DNA of 64,000 nucleotides from Stereocaulon alpinum (lineage: Eukaryota > Ascomycota > Lecanoromycetes > Lecanorales > Stereocaulaceae), in the NCBI GenBank assembly GCA_018257865.1, contig JAEUBA010000011.1, positions 62,001 to 126,000 of the forward strand, read 5' to 3'. The stretch's first letter is position 1, and each line of letters opens with the position of its first letter. The position numbers and the translations under genes are program-made. This document shows positions 10,476 through 22,796 of this stretch, piece by piece. The notes beneath the pieces were generated by a model that did not search any database, was not told the DNA's origin, and saw only the letters and a program-made list of their open reading frames with translations.

Positions 10476-13400
10476 CTAATTAGTTATCGACCTCAGATCA
10501 GTAAGGTAAAGAAAATTTCAACTGTAACACTAAAACCTTACCTGCACTACCATAAAGCCTCAGCTATAATACCTAACCTTATAATAACGCAACCAGCTAC
10601 TGAAGAGGACGAGGGAATAATAACACCGTTAGGAATCGTCCTTAAGGACCCTAAAAAGTCGTCAGCCACCGCCCTAGATATATTTATTAAGCAGATAATA
10701 AGCTATTACTAAAACTATAAAGAAGAAGGATATAACCTATAGATAAACTTCCTCTAAGACTTCAGCGATTAGGACGAAGTATTATTTAAGAAGGTAGAGA
10801 AAGGCTTACTATAAGACCTTAGGAATATACTCTTCGACCGTAATATCTATATACCTAAGGATAAGACCTACGTCTATAAGTACTTAGTAAGACTAGCAGA
10901 CTAGCTATAGTCTAATTAGCCTACAGACGTACTAAAGCTAGTAAAGAAGTTTAATACTAACTCTACCAGTAACTCTAATACGCCTAGTAACTCTAATACG
11001 CCTAGCACGCCCGCCTTAGGAAATAATTTTAACACGCCTAGCACGCCTACCTTAGGCAACTCTAATATACCTAGCACGCCTGCCTTATTTAAAATTAAAA
11101 TACTAACTAGGACTACCCTAATTAACAGCGTTAAGATCTATAACGCTATCGCTAATTACTAGGAGTAAGGCCTTTCCTAAGAGCTTACTACGTTAACTAA
11201 GCTCTATATAGAAGAAATAAAGTATAACGGAAGAAGCGACTCCTTTAACTATAAGCTAAATATATTCTTAGCTACCGCTTCTAACGCTAGGATACTATTA
11301 ACTAGGCTTTATATAGCCCTTTAGTATATACTTAGCAGCGACGTACTTAATTTCTACTTTAGTAATTAGTCTTCTTTTTTAGTAATAAACCTAGACTCGC
11401 TACAGCTTACCTTTAAAGGAAACTTCGAAGGAAGAGAATACTAAATCGCCCGCCTTAATAAATAGAATAGCGTATCCTTATAACTATTTATTAACTATAA
11501 TAAAGATAAGACCCTAACGGAGTACCTAGACGCTATAATATTAAAACTAAGAGAGCTATAATACAGCCTAGACGAGAGCCTTTATAGGGATAGCTTTATC
11601 TACTAAAAGATAATTACTACTTATAAGTCTATACCTACCTACGAGATCGTCTACCAAAAACTACTAGATACTATACAAAGCCTTATTTAAGACCTCCGAT
11701 TATCTATAGCCTTATAAGACCGTCGTAGCCTTATATTACTAAGTAAAACAATATATACTAACCGCCGCTACCGAAACCGTAAATCCAGCAGTCGCAGCTA
11801 ATTAAGATATCTAAGCAAGCTGAGATACAACTCTAATAATTCTAGTAATTCGACGAATAAAAAGTAATACTTTATCTATAAGAAGGAAGGATACTAGTTA
11901 ACTAATTACCCTAAGGAAGAACGCTAACGTAGCTTTAAGCAATACCTCACCGACGTTAAAGGCGAAAAAGAAGAAGATAGCGAAGGCAGCGCTATTAAAG
12001 ATACTGCTAATAACCTAGCTAATTAAGATAACGATGAATCTTTCCTAATATCTATAGGTGCTATTAACGGTAAGGCTGTATACTAAAAGCTAGCTAATCA
12101 GGCGACTTTATATACTGTTACTAAGGCACTGTTTATCTAGGATAATATTAATATCTAGGGAGAAGCAACTCACCGCCCTGCTAAAAGATACAGCGATAGC
12201 TACTTCTACGGCCTTATAATCGATATAGGCGCTACCTATAACTCCTCAGCAGGCTATAATTAATATCTAGCACTGCGGCGTAAGCAAGACGTTAATATTA
12301 ATACCGATAAGGCTAGCAGCGCTAGATTCAAATTTAGTATTAGCGAAGCCTTATTAAAAGGTACCGTTACCGTTACTTCACTAATTAGTATTATCGAATT
12401 CTATATTATTAACACCGACACGCTATTCCTTCTCTGCCTACGAGATCTCAACTAGGCAGGGTTTTATTTCAATAATCTAACTAACTGCCTAGTCAGCGGC
12501 AATAGGTAAGTCCCTATCGCAAGGCTATACGGTCACCTATTCCTTATATAGGGATCGTCGCTATCCCACGCCTACATCAACACCTATACTAATAACGGTG
12601 TTATAAGTAGCCAATTAACAGAGCAGGATCTCCGACGCCTACACCGCCGCTTCGGCTATCTATTAATAACACGCCTAGCACGCTTACTAAAGCGCTCTAG
12701 CCACCGTTTCGACTAGGACGCTATCAATTAACTAGGTAAGTTCTGCTTAACTTACTAGAAATATAGTAGATCGCTAGGAAGGTTTAAATTTACTATTAAA
12801 AACAACCTGCAATTTAATTATTTAGTAATAATTAATATTATATATCTTAATAGCCCTACAGCCCTAGTCCTATATACTATCAACGAGGCTATACGCTTCC
12901 AAACCGCCCGCTTTCTAAAAGATATTTTAGCGGAGACGGTCTAGGATACACTAAGGGCCTGCTAGATTAATACTTATATTAGACTACTAGATATACTAGT
13001 CTATAACGCTAGTAAGTAATTTATTAGCACCGAATTCGCCTCTAAGGTAAAAGGGATAGTAATTAAATTAAAATATATCCCTATTAAAGTATACTACTTA
13101 ATCAGTCTAGTTAAACGCTACTACGCACCTCTTAGGCGTGCGTATAATATTATCTAAGAAGACCTACTACTACTAGGTAAGTAATTCGTCCTATAAATCG
13201 CTGTTAAGGTAATTAATAATATAGCTAGACCTAATAGGCTAACTCCTATACTACTTCTATTCAGCACGTTTCTAAAGCTTACTAAATTAGACCCTATATA
13301 CCTATTAATTACGGAACGAGGCAAGGCTATTAAACGCGTAATAAAAGAAGCGTTAGAATTATTAGTAAGAAGAGACGTTACTAAAGCCTTACGCTACCGT

Positions 13401-15395
13401 AATAGTCTATAAAGCGACTCTATACTAGACGCTCCTATTAGCAGTAACGTCCTAGTCTAGCGAGAAGGTAAGGGATAGAAAGGGCCCTACTAATTACTCG
13501 CTATAGATAACTAAGCCTATACAGTTAAACTCAGCAGCAGCCCTATAATATTTCGAATTACCTTAGTTAAGCCGTACTTAGTTAAATTAACTAATTAATT
13601 ACTAACGCCTCCTATAGCTGAAATAGACCTTCCGACCGAAGAAGCTACTACTATACGCTAAAACCCGCAGCGATAGCGACACCTACCTGCCCGCTACGCC
13701 TACCTAACTAATAAGGAGTAATTAGATATTAAGCTATTAATAAAGCTCTAATTAGAAGGCGCTATTTAGTTACTAAATAGCCTATTCGTCGACTCTCGCT
13801 AAAAGGAAATCAACAGCCTTATTACTAAAGGAGTCTTTAAGATTATTAGTAAGTAGGATATACCGCTAAATACTCGTATCTTTAGCTACCGATTCGTCGA
13901 TAATATTAAGTAGGATAGTGCTACGCTATTCGAAAAGTCTAGACTAGTCGTCTAAGCTTATAATAATAAAGGTAAGAAGGAGGTACTAACGTAGTCGCTA
14001 ATAATTTAACGCGCTAGCTAACGCCTTATTATCTACCTTACTGTAATTCTACTACGCAACCTCTACGTACGCGATATTTCGCAAGCTTATATATAGTTAA
14101 CTTTAGTACTAAGCCGCCTAGTCTATATAAAGCTACCGTAAGGTACTAACCTAGGAGATAATATACTAAAAGTAGTCCGCCTACTATATAGCGTCCTAGA
14201 AGCAGGGACGTATTAGTTTAAAACCTACTATAACTACTATACTAGTAAGCTAGGCCTTACTATCTCCTTATTTAATCCCTGCTTGATATTCTCTAAGTAG
14301 GCAATTATTAGCCTCTAGACTAACGACTTACTATTTTATAGAACAGCTAAATACCTAGAGCTGGAAGAGTAAGTACGCCTTAATACAGGCTTTCCAGCAA
14401 AGCTAATTAAAAAGCTGGATAATAAAAAAGACCTCTAATTTAACGGCACTACTATTTCTAGTAACGGCGACATTCTAAAGCTCTCCTAGTAACGGCAGTA
14501 TAATAAAATTAATACGATTAACACCGCCACCGCTAGCGATATTAAATCGTAATATATTAAAGAAAGAGCCTACGGTGCTTATATAGCCTCTATAAGTTAA
14601 CTAGAGATAGCTTTTACGCTATCTAGGGCAGCCTAAATTACTCAGCTAGTAAAAGAAGACGCTGATTAGTTAAATAAATAGTTAAATTAGTAAAAGGAGA
14701 ACTACCGCTAAGGTCTATAATTCGTTAAGCTTGCTCTAGAGAAGCTGAAACTACTAGTCTTCGTTAACGTAGCCTTCGCTAATAACGCTGACCTCAGCTC
14801 TTAGATTAGGTACGTTATTATCCTTACTAACGAGCAATAGCTAGATAAATCGACTATTAATATCAGCGGTAATATTATCTACTAGAGTAGCACTAAATAT
14901 AAAAGAGTTATAAGATCGGTGCTAGCTTCAGAGCTATATATAATAGTAGTAGGGTTTAATATTACTACTACCCTATAATCTACTATTAAGGGTATTACTT
15001 AGTTAAAGATACTACTAATTCTATATACCGACTCCTACTCCCTATACGACTATATTATACGCCTCAGTACTACCGCTAAGAAACGCCTAATAATTAATAT
15101 AATAGGGCTGCGGCAGTCCTATAAGAGGAGGGAGATCGATAAGGTGCGGTGGATTAATAGTAATTATAACCCAGCAGACGCTATAACTAAGGAGCGCTAC
15201 TACTAGGCGCTAAAACAATTGGTGGATAGCAACGCTATTAAGTTGAAGATAAACGCCTAGGTAGAAAGGGAGGCTACAGTCTAACCAATCAGACTGCAGT
15301 ATTACTTAGCCTTACAGGCCCGTTTCTATACTAGCTAATTACTAGATTTAGCGTCGATTAGCACTGTTTTTTCGACTTTCTAAAACTTTTGCCAG

Positions 15396-15595
15396 TATTA
15401 GAATAACGTCGCTCCGCTCCGCAACTAGCGGCTTGGCGCCAACTCCTCGATAAAACACCATAGCTTAGCTAGCTAGATTCAATCGAATCCCCAGTTTACC
15501 AAGCCCAATAGACACCCTGCAATCAGGTTGTCCGGGGCAGGTAATAGGGGATCAAGCTACTAATCGGTACAACCTAGCAAGAGGGTGTACCGACA
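15396..15595 (+). repeat. 3' LTR of the Copia element
   Basis: 200 bp, aligned without gaps to the 5' LTR. Its first bases are TATTAG instead of TGTCGG, so the conserved terminal TG has been mutated (three transitions). Its right end CCGACA is intact and abuts the GTGGG duplication. Confidence 0.95.
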
Positions 15596-15600
15596 GTGGG
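15596..15600. repeat. Target site duplication, right copy (GTGGG)
   Basis: It matches 10271-10275 exactly, so neither end of the element was lost after insertion. Confidence 0.93.
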
Positions 15601-15759
15601 ATTCTAACATCTGTAACTATGTGACAGTATCATAACAATCCCGCTGTGTCTGCCATTGACCCTCTTCCGAAACGTCTTCGTTGTCTTCCAAAAGTCCACC
15701 TACAATGCAAAGCTAATGTGTCCGTAACCTATAGATCCTCTAAACCTTCGTATCTTGTT

Positions 15760-17144
15760 TCACGAACCCTTCGGTACAGCCCAGTGATAAGAACTCGGAG
15801 GTGTGGCTGGCAAAGTATTCACTGGCACTAACTCCGCTTCTAGATCTGATCGCTCTTGGAGAAGATGTCCTTGGCTGCTGATGCGGGCAAAGCCTTGATC
15901 TCGAGGGCTGTTGGGTACTCCTTTCGTACGCCAGGACGTAAAGGAGTCCTCAGCTGACGGCTTTCGAGCCTTCCTAGACCCACTACTGTGACTGTAGCCT
16001 CTTTGGAATGCACTGCCGATGCTGTGAAATACAGGCATTAGTGTTGGTAGGCAAGCGGCAACCAAAATGATGCCGCATTCGATAACACTCCACGAGGAAA
16101 GCTCCACAGAGGTCCCTGGTGTTGGTCAGGCGGTGAACGCAGACAGAGGTTGGCGAAGTTTGAGTGGGTGTGGATCAAACAAGGGCTACTAACAAGTTGG
16201 GTCCAAGAAAGCGTTGTGTCTGAAGAAGATACTCATGCGTACAGCGCTCGCAATCAAGCCCCTGTTATTAAAATCAGTGTGAAATGCCATCACCCCATGC
16301 ATAGTGGCTGCATGACTTACATGCCGCCCATCAAAAACACTCCCGACAGAGCCATCTTCTGCTTGAAGGTCACCTGTAGCTTCCACACCATGTTCACGGG
16401 AAGTAAGAGCGTAGAGACATCGATGAGAAGATTCGGTAACGAGAGCCATCGGTAAAAGGCGAGCAAATTGATGCAATGTCCAGGCGGCGACCTTGTCCAG
16501 GCGTACGAAACGGGTGAGCATTGGAAGATTGTAGAGAAGACAACGCCGAAGCCCCAGCCTAGGACCATAAACCCGAGCATGTAGACTGCTATTTTAAAGC
16601 GAGGGTTTGGAAAAATGCGTAAGTAGAAAAGCAGGACGGTGAGCTTGGGTAGTGCAATGGAAAAGCCGTAGAGAATGATCTGGGCATAGAGGCACTATGA
16701 GAAGCTCAGCACTGCGAAGAGGGCGCTGGGAATGTCTAGAAAGGCGTGTACCTTTCCCCATCTGACCAGTATTCTGGGATCTTTGATTGTCTGAATATGC
16801 TTGCCGACGCCTCCAACCTCGACGACTGCGAATTGTCAGCAAACGTGTCCAGGAAACGTTGACATGACATACAAGCTATGCAATTTGCGTCGAGAGCAAG
16901 GCAAGCAACCTGATTACGTCAGTCTTTCGTCAGACGTCAAAAGACTTAGTCGTCAATATTTTACTAGGGCAGGAATGCACATCCAATCGTCAGGTCCAAT
17001 CTGAGCTTTCTTCAGCCGTGTGGCATAGAAGCGTGCAGCAACGACAGTGATACACATGACGGAAAAAACGCAGGCAACTGTGGTGAGTCTATAGCCATTG
17101 TCCTGGTAGAGGTCTTTTGGCAGTGACCCATCAGTATCTGCCAT
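15760..17144 (-). CDS. Rhodopsin-like (SAT4/Pth11-type) integral membrane protein
   Basis: Six exons, all in phase: 17144-16965, 16909-16873, 16825-16752, 16694-16321, 16261-16194 and 16115-15760, giving 362 residues. The product fits the fungal rhodopsin-domain family of seven-helix membrane proteins. The marks are QIGPDDWM at the end of loop 1, GGVGKHI after helix 2, LYGFSIALPKLTVLLFYLRI in the middle, FQCSPVSYAW, a Cys in GHCIN, LPNLLIDVSTLLLPV, and DPTWTSVELSSWSVIE before the last helix with CLPTLMPVF. Exon 2 is only 37 bases, yet it is needed to join helix 2 to the GGVGKH loop. The C-terminal tail is polar. The family includes Pth11-like receptors, but most members have no known ligand, so no specific role is claimed. 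The retrotransposon ends 165 bases past the stop, but the coding frame is undamaged. Confidence 0.88.
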
Positions 17145-17860
17145 CTTGTAAATTGATCGGGTCAGGCGAGCTTCATCCCAATACTTGATAGAGAATTGAG
17201 GAGAGGTATTTGTGGGAAGAGGTCAAGCGTGCCTGCCCATAGGTGGGATTTGGAAGCGATCCCAATTCGGAAGCTGCAACCGAGAGTAACAGTGTTGGCT
17301 CCCAACCCAGCGGCCATTTGTATCAATCTACAATGGAGGTTAGTAGATGCGGTTCCTTTGAATCTCTCGTATGTTGGTATGCGCAAATCGCCGATTGACG
17401 AGTGGCATTCAATCACCGTACTGACTGTCCTAGTCCACGATTTTCGCTATCGCACAATCGTAGGGCTATCAAAGTTGACTATGATACATAATTGATTTGT
17501 AGACGCGCTTTGCCTACGTGGTTTTCCGTAATGACGAAATCTGCTTTCTATTTTCCAATGTCAGCTTCGCGCTTCAATGGTACGTTCAGGAGCACGTACG
17601 CTGGAGGAATTTCCGTTGGACCCCTCGACATCCAACGCTCATGATTCGAGGTGGAACAAATTCGAACTATGGGTTCTCTGATTGAGAGAACTTCCGGTGA
17701 ATCAGCCATCATCCTCTATGTTATTTCATGTTACTCCGCAGCATCTGAAACTTTCTGCTGTCATATTTTGTTGCTTTTGAAAATCTCGATGAAGTCCGCA
17801 ATTTTACTGGCACTTCTCAGTCCCTAAAGAAGATGCCTCATGTTTTGTATTGAATGATGC
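17145..17860. other. Spacer between the rhodopsin-like gene and CTK2
   Basis: About 700 bases hold the upstream side of the rhodopsin-like gene and the 3' side of CTK2. Short open frames on both strands at 17162-17495 have no motif and no splice logic. Nothing else was seen. Confidence 0.5.
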
Positions 17861-19246
17861 TCAAGGCCTACGCCTCTCTTTCTCGATTTCTACTTCGTAC
17901 TCTTCTTCTTCGACCTTGAAGTATTCTGCTACAGTTTCTTGTTCAGCTTTGGCACGTTGAGGATCGAGCATGAAGCGCACAGTGCCCTCTTTCAGGCCCG
18001 GCTTCGAGGCGCTCGTTGTCGGGGAAGTCGTATCTTGCATTATATCGTCTCGAGGGCTTGTTGCAGGCGTGGCCTCTTTTGCTTTTGCACCTTTGGTACC
18101 GTTGGTCGTTTTCGCGCCGTTCACAAGCTCATCGTCTTTCAGTACCGGGGCTCTAGTAAAGCGTGGATAGCTATTGGCAGACGCTTCTTGATTCAAAGTA
18201 ATACGGATAGCGATGAAGGTCTCGAGTGAGTGGCTTTGTCCAACGATGGTGGAAGGTCGATGATGAGTATAGAGATCGAGTAGATCGAGAAGTGTCTCTA
18301 CAGTGTATTCAGCATGCCACTCGTTCCACAGCGTAAGCATGGAAATGGGCAGTCTTACCCATGACCTCTTCACGCGAAGAAGTGAACAGTTCATATTCTT
18401 TGCCCGTCTCAATCTCCCCAACGTTCTTCTCATGGATCCGACCGGCGAGCTCAACGCAAGCCAATGCCATGGTCGTGGTGGCTTGTTTGAGAGGTGCGAA
18501 AGTCCGGTACATATCCAGGGAGATATTGTAAGCCGTCTTGCCTACAGTCATCTTGTCGGTATTGTATCGCTTTGCGAATTTTATGAGAAATTCCTGCGGA
18601 TAGCGATTCCTGAAATCGAAACCCGATGCTTCGAGCATCAGACGCTCTAGGCCGATAATTGTTTTGGAGTGATTTTCAAATAACTTTCTTTAATCAGAAA
18701 ATTTCGCTTGGCTTCATGTTATCTTAGCCACTTACAGGGTCGTCAGGAGTCAGTTGTTCCGCAGGCGACACCTTCATGTTGTATGCGGCGCAAAGAATCT
18801 CTTTAGACTTCTTCAGCGTATCCTCGATCTTGCAAGCGGCAAATAGTGCGGCGGTGGCAGCATCCTGAAACTAGTCAGAAGCATGTACAGAAAGCAGCAC
18901 TGTCACACTAACAATGTAGCCATTGCTATCAGGGTGGAGTAAACGAAATTTGTGGTAATACACGCAAGCAGTATCGTAAGTTTTGACTGGCCTGAGCGTA
19001 TCAGCGTAGGTAACTGGAAGAAATGATTCATATCCGCTCTTACAGTTGCATGTACTTTCTTACACCATCGATCCAAGTGACACCTTGCAAACGGATGGAG
19101 TCATCTTTGGCTTCCGATACACCAGCTGCAGCGAGGCTAGCAGTGATCGTGTGCTGAAAGACGTACGGTCTAGCGATCTCAATGTATGAAGGATGAGGTC
19201 CAACGCGATCAGCATCCAAAGCATCTGCTGCTTGAGCTGGAGCCAT
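17861..19246 (-). CDS. CTK2: RNA polymerase II CTD kinase cyclin subunit (Ctk2-like)
   Basis: Five exons: 19246-19044, 18991-18913, 18864-18736, 18683-18359 and 18297-17861, 390 residues. The product is the cyclin partner of the CTDK-I kinase that phosphorylates Ser2 of the polymerase II tail during elongation. The family blocks are VGPHPSYIEIARPYVFQ, IRLQGVTWIDGVRKYMQL, PVKTYDTACVYYHKFRLLHP, ACKIEDTLKKSKEILCAAYN and IIGLERLMLEASGFDFRNRY, spread over four exons and restored by splicing. The C-terminal part is disordered with a Lys/Ala/Thr-rich linker and ends in an acidic coil. The gene is divergent from PPT1, with 348 bases between the start codons. Confidence 0.9.
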
Positions 19247-19594
19247 TTCGAAGGACAGCTTTTATGAATTGCTAGTAGATGAGTTTGAAAACCCTACGCT
19301 TTTATTTTTCTCCACTTCGGTATCCGATTCATAACACAGAATGAGAGCTACCTTAGCGAGCTTAGATCTAGAGCATGTATGTCGGTATCGCGGACCGGGC
19401 CGTTCTTAGTCTGGTTTGTCTGGCTTACCTTAGTCGAGCTTAGTGTTGTTGGTCACCAGCGCTTGGAGCTGTTGGAGGATTCTGAAGCTGAGCAAAGAAT
19501 GCTTGCCTACACAGATACAAGAAGCTTGTAGCTTCTCATCAAGACATAAATCAACGTGTTCATAAGTACACAAAGTCATCATCTTTCAGTGAGA

Positions 19595-20597
19595 ATGGTC
19601 TTGGTGCTCTGCACACTGGGCTGGACCCTAAACCTACTTCTACCAATCGCAGCTGCTCTGCCGCCACAACAGCCTCTTGTTGAACCCGACACCTCTTTTG
19701 ACAAGTCCTCGAATCTACCGCTAATTCTTTGGCATGGCTTAGGGGACAAGTGAGATTCAGTCCTTCTCCTATGAGTGCTGCCACTTATTTATGATTAGTT
19801 ACAAAGCTGATGGACTCCGAGACATTGGCAAGCTACTCAACGAGACCATTGGAGACACTTACACATACTTCGTTCGCCTTGACGACGACCCTGCCGCCGA
19901 CCGACAAGCTAGCTTCCTAGGCAATCTGACCCTGCAGGTCGAGAAAGTTTGTGAAGACATAGCCACTCATCCCATACTTTCCAAAGTCGACGCAGTGAAT
20001 GGTCTTGGCTTCTCGCAAGGAGGTCAATTCCTTCGTGCCTACGTGGAACGTTGCAACAAACCCCGCATGTCGAATCTCGTCACATTCGGAGCCCAACACA
20101 ATGGCATCAGCGAATTCCAGAAGTGCGGTGACAGCGACTGGTTATGCTGGAGCTGGTCAGGCTTGCTGAAGGGTAACACCTGGACTGATTTCGTGCAGGG
20201 CAAATTAGTCCCAGCACAATATTTCAGAAACCCCGAGGACTTGGAGAACTACCTGGAGCACAGCAACTTCCTAGCGGACATTAACAATGAGAGGGAGGTC
20301 AAGAACAAAACATACAAGAAGAACATGAAGAAGCTGGACAAATTCGCTATGTACATGTTCTCGGAGGATGTTACCGTCATACCCAAAGAGAGTGGGTACT
20401 TTGCTGATGTCAATACCACCAGTGAGGAGGTCATAAAGCTCAAGGATAGAGATTTATACAAGGAAGACTGGCTCGGGCTAAAATGGCTGGATGAGAAAAA
20501 GAGACTTGACTTCCGGATCGCTGAAGGTGGGCATATGGCTCTGAGCAAAGAGATATTGCAGGAGGTCTTCAATAACTATTATAAAGCAAAGGCGTAG
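19595..20597 (+). CDS. PPT1: Palmitoyl-protein thioesterase
   Basis: Exons 19595..19749 and 19799..20597 give 317 residues. The enzyme removes palmitate from cysteine thioesters of lipidated proteins in the lysosome/vacuole. An N-terminal hydrophobic signal peptide (VLVLCTLGWTLNLLLPIAAA) is followed by LPLILWHGLGDN, the oxyanion-loop block. The nucleophile sits in GFSQGGQ. The aspartate is expected in SEDVTVIP, matching the family's NDS position, and the histidine in EGGHMAL, so the whole catalytic triad is present. Conserved Cys residues surround CGDSDWLCWS. Several N-x-S/T sites fit a secreted glycoprotein. The intron splits the codon just after HGLGD. Confidence 0.94.
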
Positions 20598-21025
20598 ACT
20601 TGTCTTGCACCAGCTACGGGCCTTTGAGCTGTATTGAAATTGTACGGATACTGACCAGTCATTGGGATTGTCTTTCACGAGGGTTCTTGCCGTTTGAGTG
20701 CCACCTTTCATTCTGTTGCTGATGAGAGATTTTGCTCCTTCCAGATGAGCTACGATTGCCTTGCGATGTTTCTTTGCTAGAAGTTGCATCTCACTGAAAG
20801 CCACTTCGCGACACGGCGGGGGTCTCCGTATCCGCCGTGGGTTCTTTGTTATGACTTCAACCGCAACGACGTTCTCAACCACTCTGTATCATCGATATCC
20901 AATATTTTCACAAGGCTGTATAGTAACAAAGTACATTCTTCTATCAATCGCTTCACGCATATTGATTCATAACAATTTCAGACGATTGAGTTGGAGGATC
21001 AAATCCCGCTCACACTGGCGCAGAA
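20598..21025. other. Spacer and upstream region of the unknown 21026 gene
   Basis: The stretch holds the PPT1 3' flank and the leader of the next plus-strand gene. A minus-strand frame at 20478-20882 overlaps the PPT1 3' exon and has no family features, so I do not call it. Confidence 0.5.
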
Positions 21026-22618
21026 ATGGACTCTAAACCAGCTCAACCGGCCTCTCCACAAGATGGTTACTCGACGCCGCCACCACACATCACCGTTCCA
21101 GCTTCTGCTTCCCCAGAGAGACGTGAAGCCGCAGCTCTGGCTCTTCTCCAGCTGGCTAACACTCCAGTACCAGCCCAAGCTCCGTCTCTGGCGAACTCAC
21201 AACGAACCGCTACTCTGGAAAGAAGCCTCTCGCCTCCATATATTCTCATCCCAACCTCCTCTTCTCCAGAGCAATATTGGAGCGAGGAAGCAGCTCTGAG
21301 ACGGGCTATCCTCGCGCAGACTGACGCCCACGAACCAGCTCAAACTCCCTCTACGGTGGACCCAAGAAAACTGGTCAAAATGGAGGGTAGCCATTCGCCT
21401 CCACCAGCCTCTAAAAGTCTTTCACAGTTACTCATGGAAAGAGATTTGGAGCACAGAAAACTTGACTGTTCACTATCATTTCCTGGTACACCATCCGCGG
21501 AAGTAACTACCGTCCCTGATCGATCTATTTTCGACGAAGAATTATTGAAGAGTTGTAACTTTGATCAGCTGCCATCTTACCTTACTCCATCATCAGGGGA
21601 AATGAGTGCCACCCCCGATCAAAAATTCCCTCGGGAAAACTGGGAAGATTTGGTCGATTGGGGGGAGGACCCAGACCTTTCTCCTGCGCCTCTGGCAAAG
21701 CTCCCTCTTGTATGGCAGCGCTCAGAACGTGGACCACTCTGTTTGCCCAACGTGTCAGCCCCATGCCCTGAAACAAAGCCAGTGCATGGCCTAAAGCCGG
21801 GCTCGAAAGATCCCTTTATGGGCAGTCAATTCCCGTGTAACCCAGATGATGGCTTCAGAGACTTCGCAGACTCCTCGCTAGATGCTCGATTCGACTTCCC
21901 CGAGGAGCCTTTTGGCCCAACAGCTACCAAAGCCCAGGTTGAGGAAACAATGTGCGACATGAAGCGCGAGCTAGACCAAGTACAAGCCATCAGAGACCAG
22001 CTATGGAAAGTCAGTAGACGTCGATTTATAATAATATGCTACACGCTGACGCTGGAATAGGACATTGAATCGACAGTTGTTACCGGAATCGAAAACGAAG
22101 TTGTCCAAATAATCTGCCGTCGCGTCTTCTTGCAGGCTGTAAATGAAAAGTAAGTCTCGACTCAGACTCAATCACCCCCTTTTTTTCTAATCACCACCTC
22201 TAGAATCAAACACCACGAAGCAATGATCTACTTCCGTGGTCTCTTCGGGACCCACAACCCCATATATCGTAAATTCAGCTCCCTACTCAGCCAAGGCGCC
22301 ATTCCCTTCGCCCAAGAAAGTCACCGGTTCAAACGTTATGCTCGCGAGCATCTGAACAAAGGAGATGTCTTTTCGGGAGCTGTCGATGACTTGATGCTCG
22401 CGCCTATGGACACTAAGCAGGTAATTCTGGCAGAGATGTTGAGGCGAAAGGACTTGAAGGATAGGAGAGGTTGGGATGAGGAGCCTGTGAAAACAGGCAT
22501 GTTTGTTGTGCCACAGCCACTGCCGGCTGGGATTATAGATCTTTTTGTAAGGCTGCAGTCGGTTGGGTTGCCCTTTGATGGTGCTATGCAGATGGTGACG
22601 CTCTTTACGAGGGGCTAG
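21026..22618 (+). CDS. Conserved-looking fungal protein of unknown function
   Basis: Exons 21026..22009, 22061..22149 and 22204..22618 give 495 residues. The first 270 residues are Pro/Ser/Ala-rich and probably disordered. They contain a loose repeat in which a hydrophobic patch (HITVPASASPERREAA, then YILIPTSSSPEQYWSEE) precedes an acidic helix. From about residue 300 the sequence becomes helical (AQVEETMCDMKRELDQVQAI), and the last 160 residues are compact with IENEVVQIICRRVFLQAV and a conserved-looking MIYFRGLFGTHNP. The splice donors (GTCAGT, GTAAGT) and phases are good, so the gene is real. I recognise no family. There is no signal peptide or membrane segment. A nuclear or cytoplasmic scaffold would fit, but that is only a guess. 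Confidence 0.8.
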
Positions 22619-22796
22619 GTGTGGTGAAAGGCTCGTTGGATGGGGGTTTGTATGAATCATTGTCTTGGGTGTCCTTGGTTCGTCCATGGAGCAAGAGGTG
22701 AGATGCTGGCATGGATTGGACGGTTATGATTATGGCGTCAGATATCACTAATGCAACGTTCGTTAGAATATCTTAGATTGACGAGTTCTCAATAGA

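Larger units (their letters stand above)
10276..15595 (+). mobile_element. RIP-inactivated Ty1/Copia LTR retrotransposon
   Basis: The 5,320-bp element is bounded by 200-bp LTRs and a GTGGG target duplication. Its interior is full of TAA/TAG stops in every frame and nearly lacks CpA and TpG, as expected from repeat-induced point mutation. Reading through the stops, Copia order is still visible on the plus strand. There is a gag zinc knuckle near 11868-11930, with its Cys codons turned to Tyr. An integrase zinc-binding (HHCC) region lies at about 12620-12780 and the integrase core follows to about 13500. Reverse transcriptase spans about 13870-14500, with RDISQAYI and a TNDLLFY remnant of the usual active-site block. 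RNase H is at about 14700-15250. Integrase before reverse transcriptase places it in Copia rather than Gypsy. No domain can be translated intact. No clear primer-binding site or polypurine tract survives. Confidence 0.95.

Noticed and set aside
10476..15395. Alternative genetic code or protein-coding use of the stop-rich interior
   Set aside because: Dinucleotide depletion, Copia domain order and LTRs explain it as RIP; nothing suggests stop recoding.
15646..15831. Plus-strand frame next to the right LTR
   Set aside because: Antisense to the last exon of the rhodopsin-like gene, with no features of its own.
20478..20882. Minus-strand frame MVENVVAVEVITKN... overlapping the PPT1 3' end
   Set aside because: It overlaps a confident exon and has no recognised domain; left out as unsupported.
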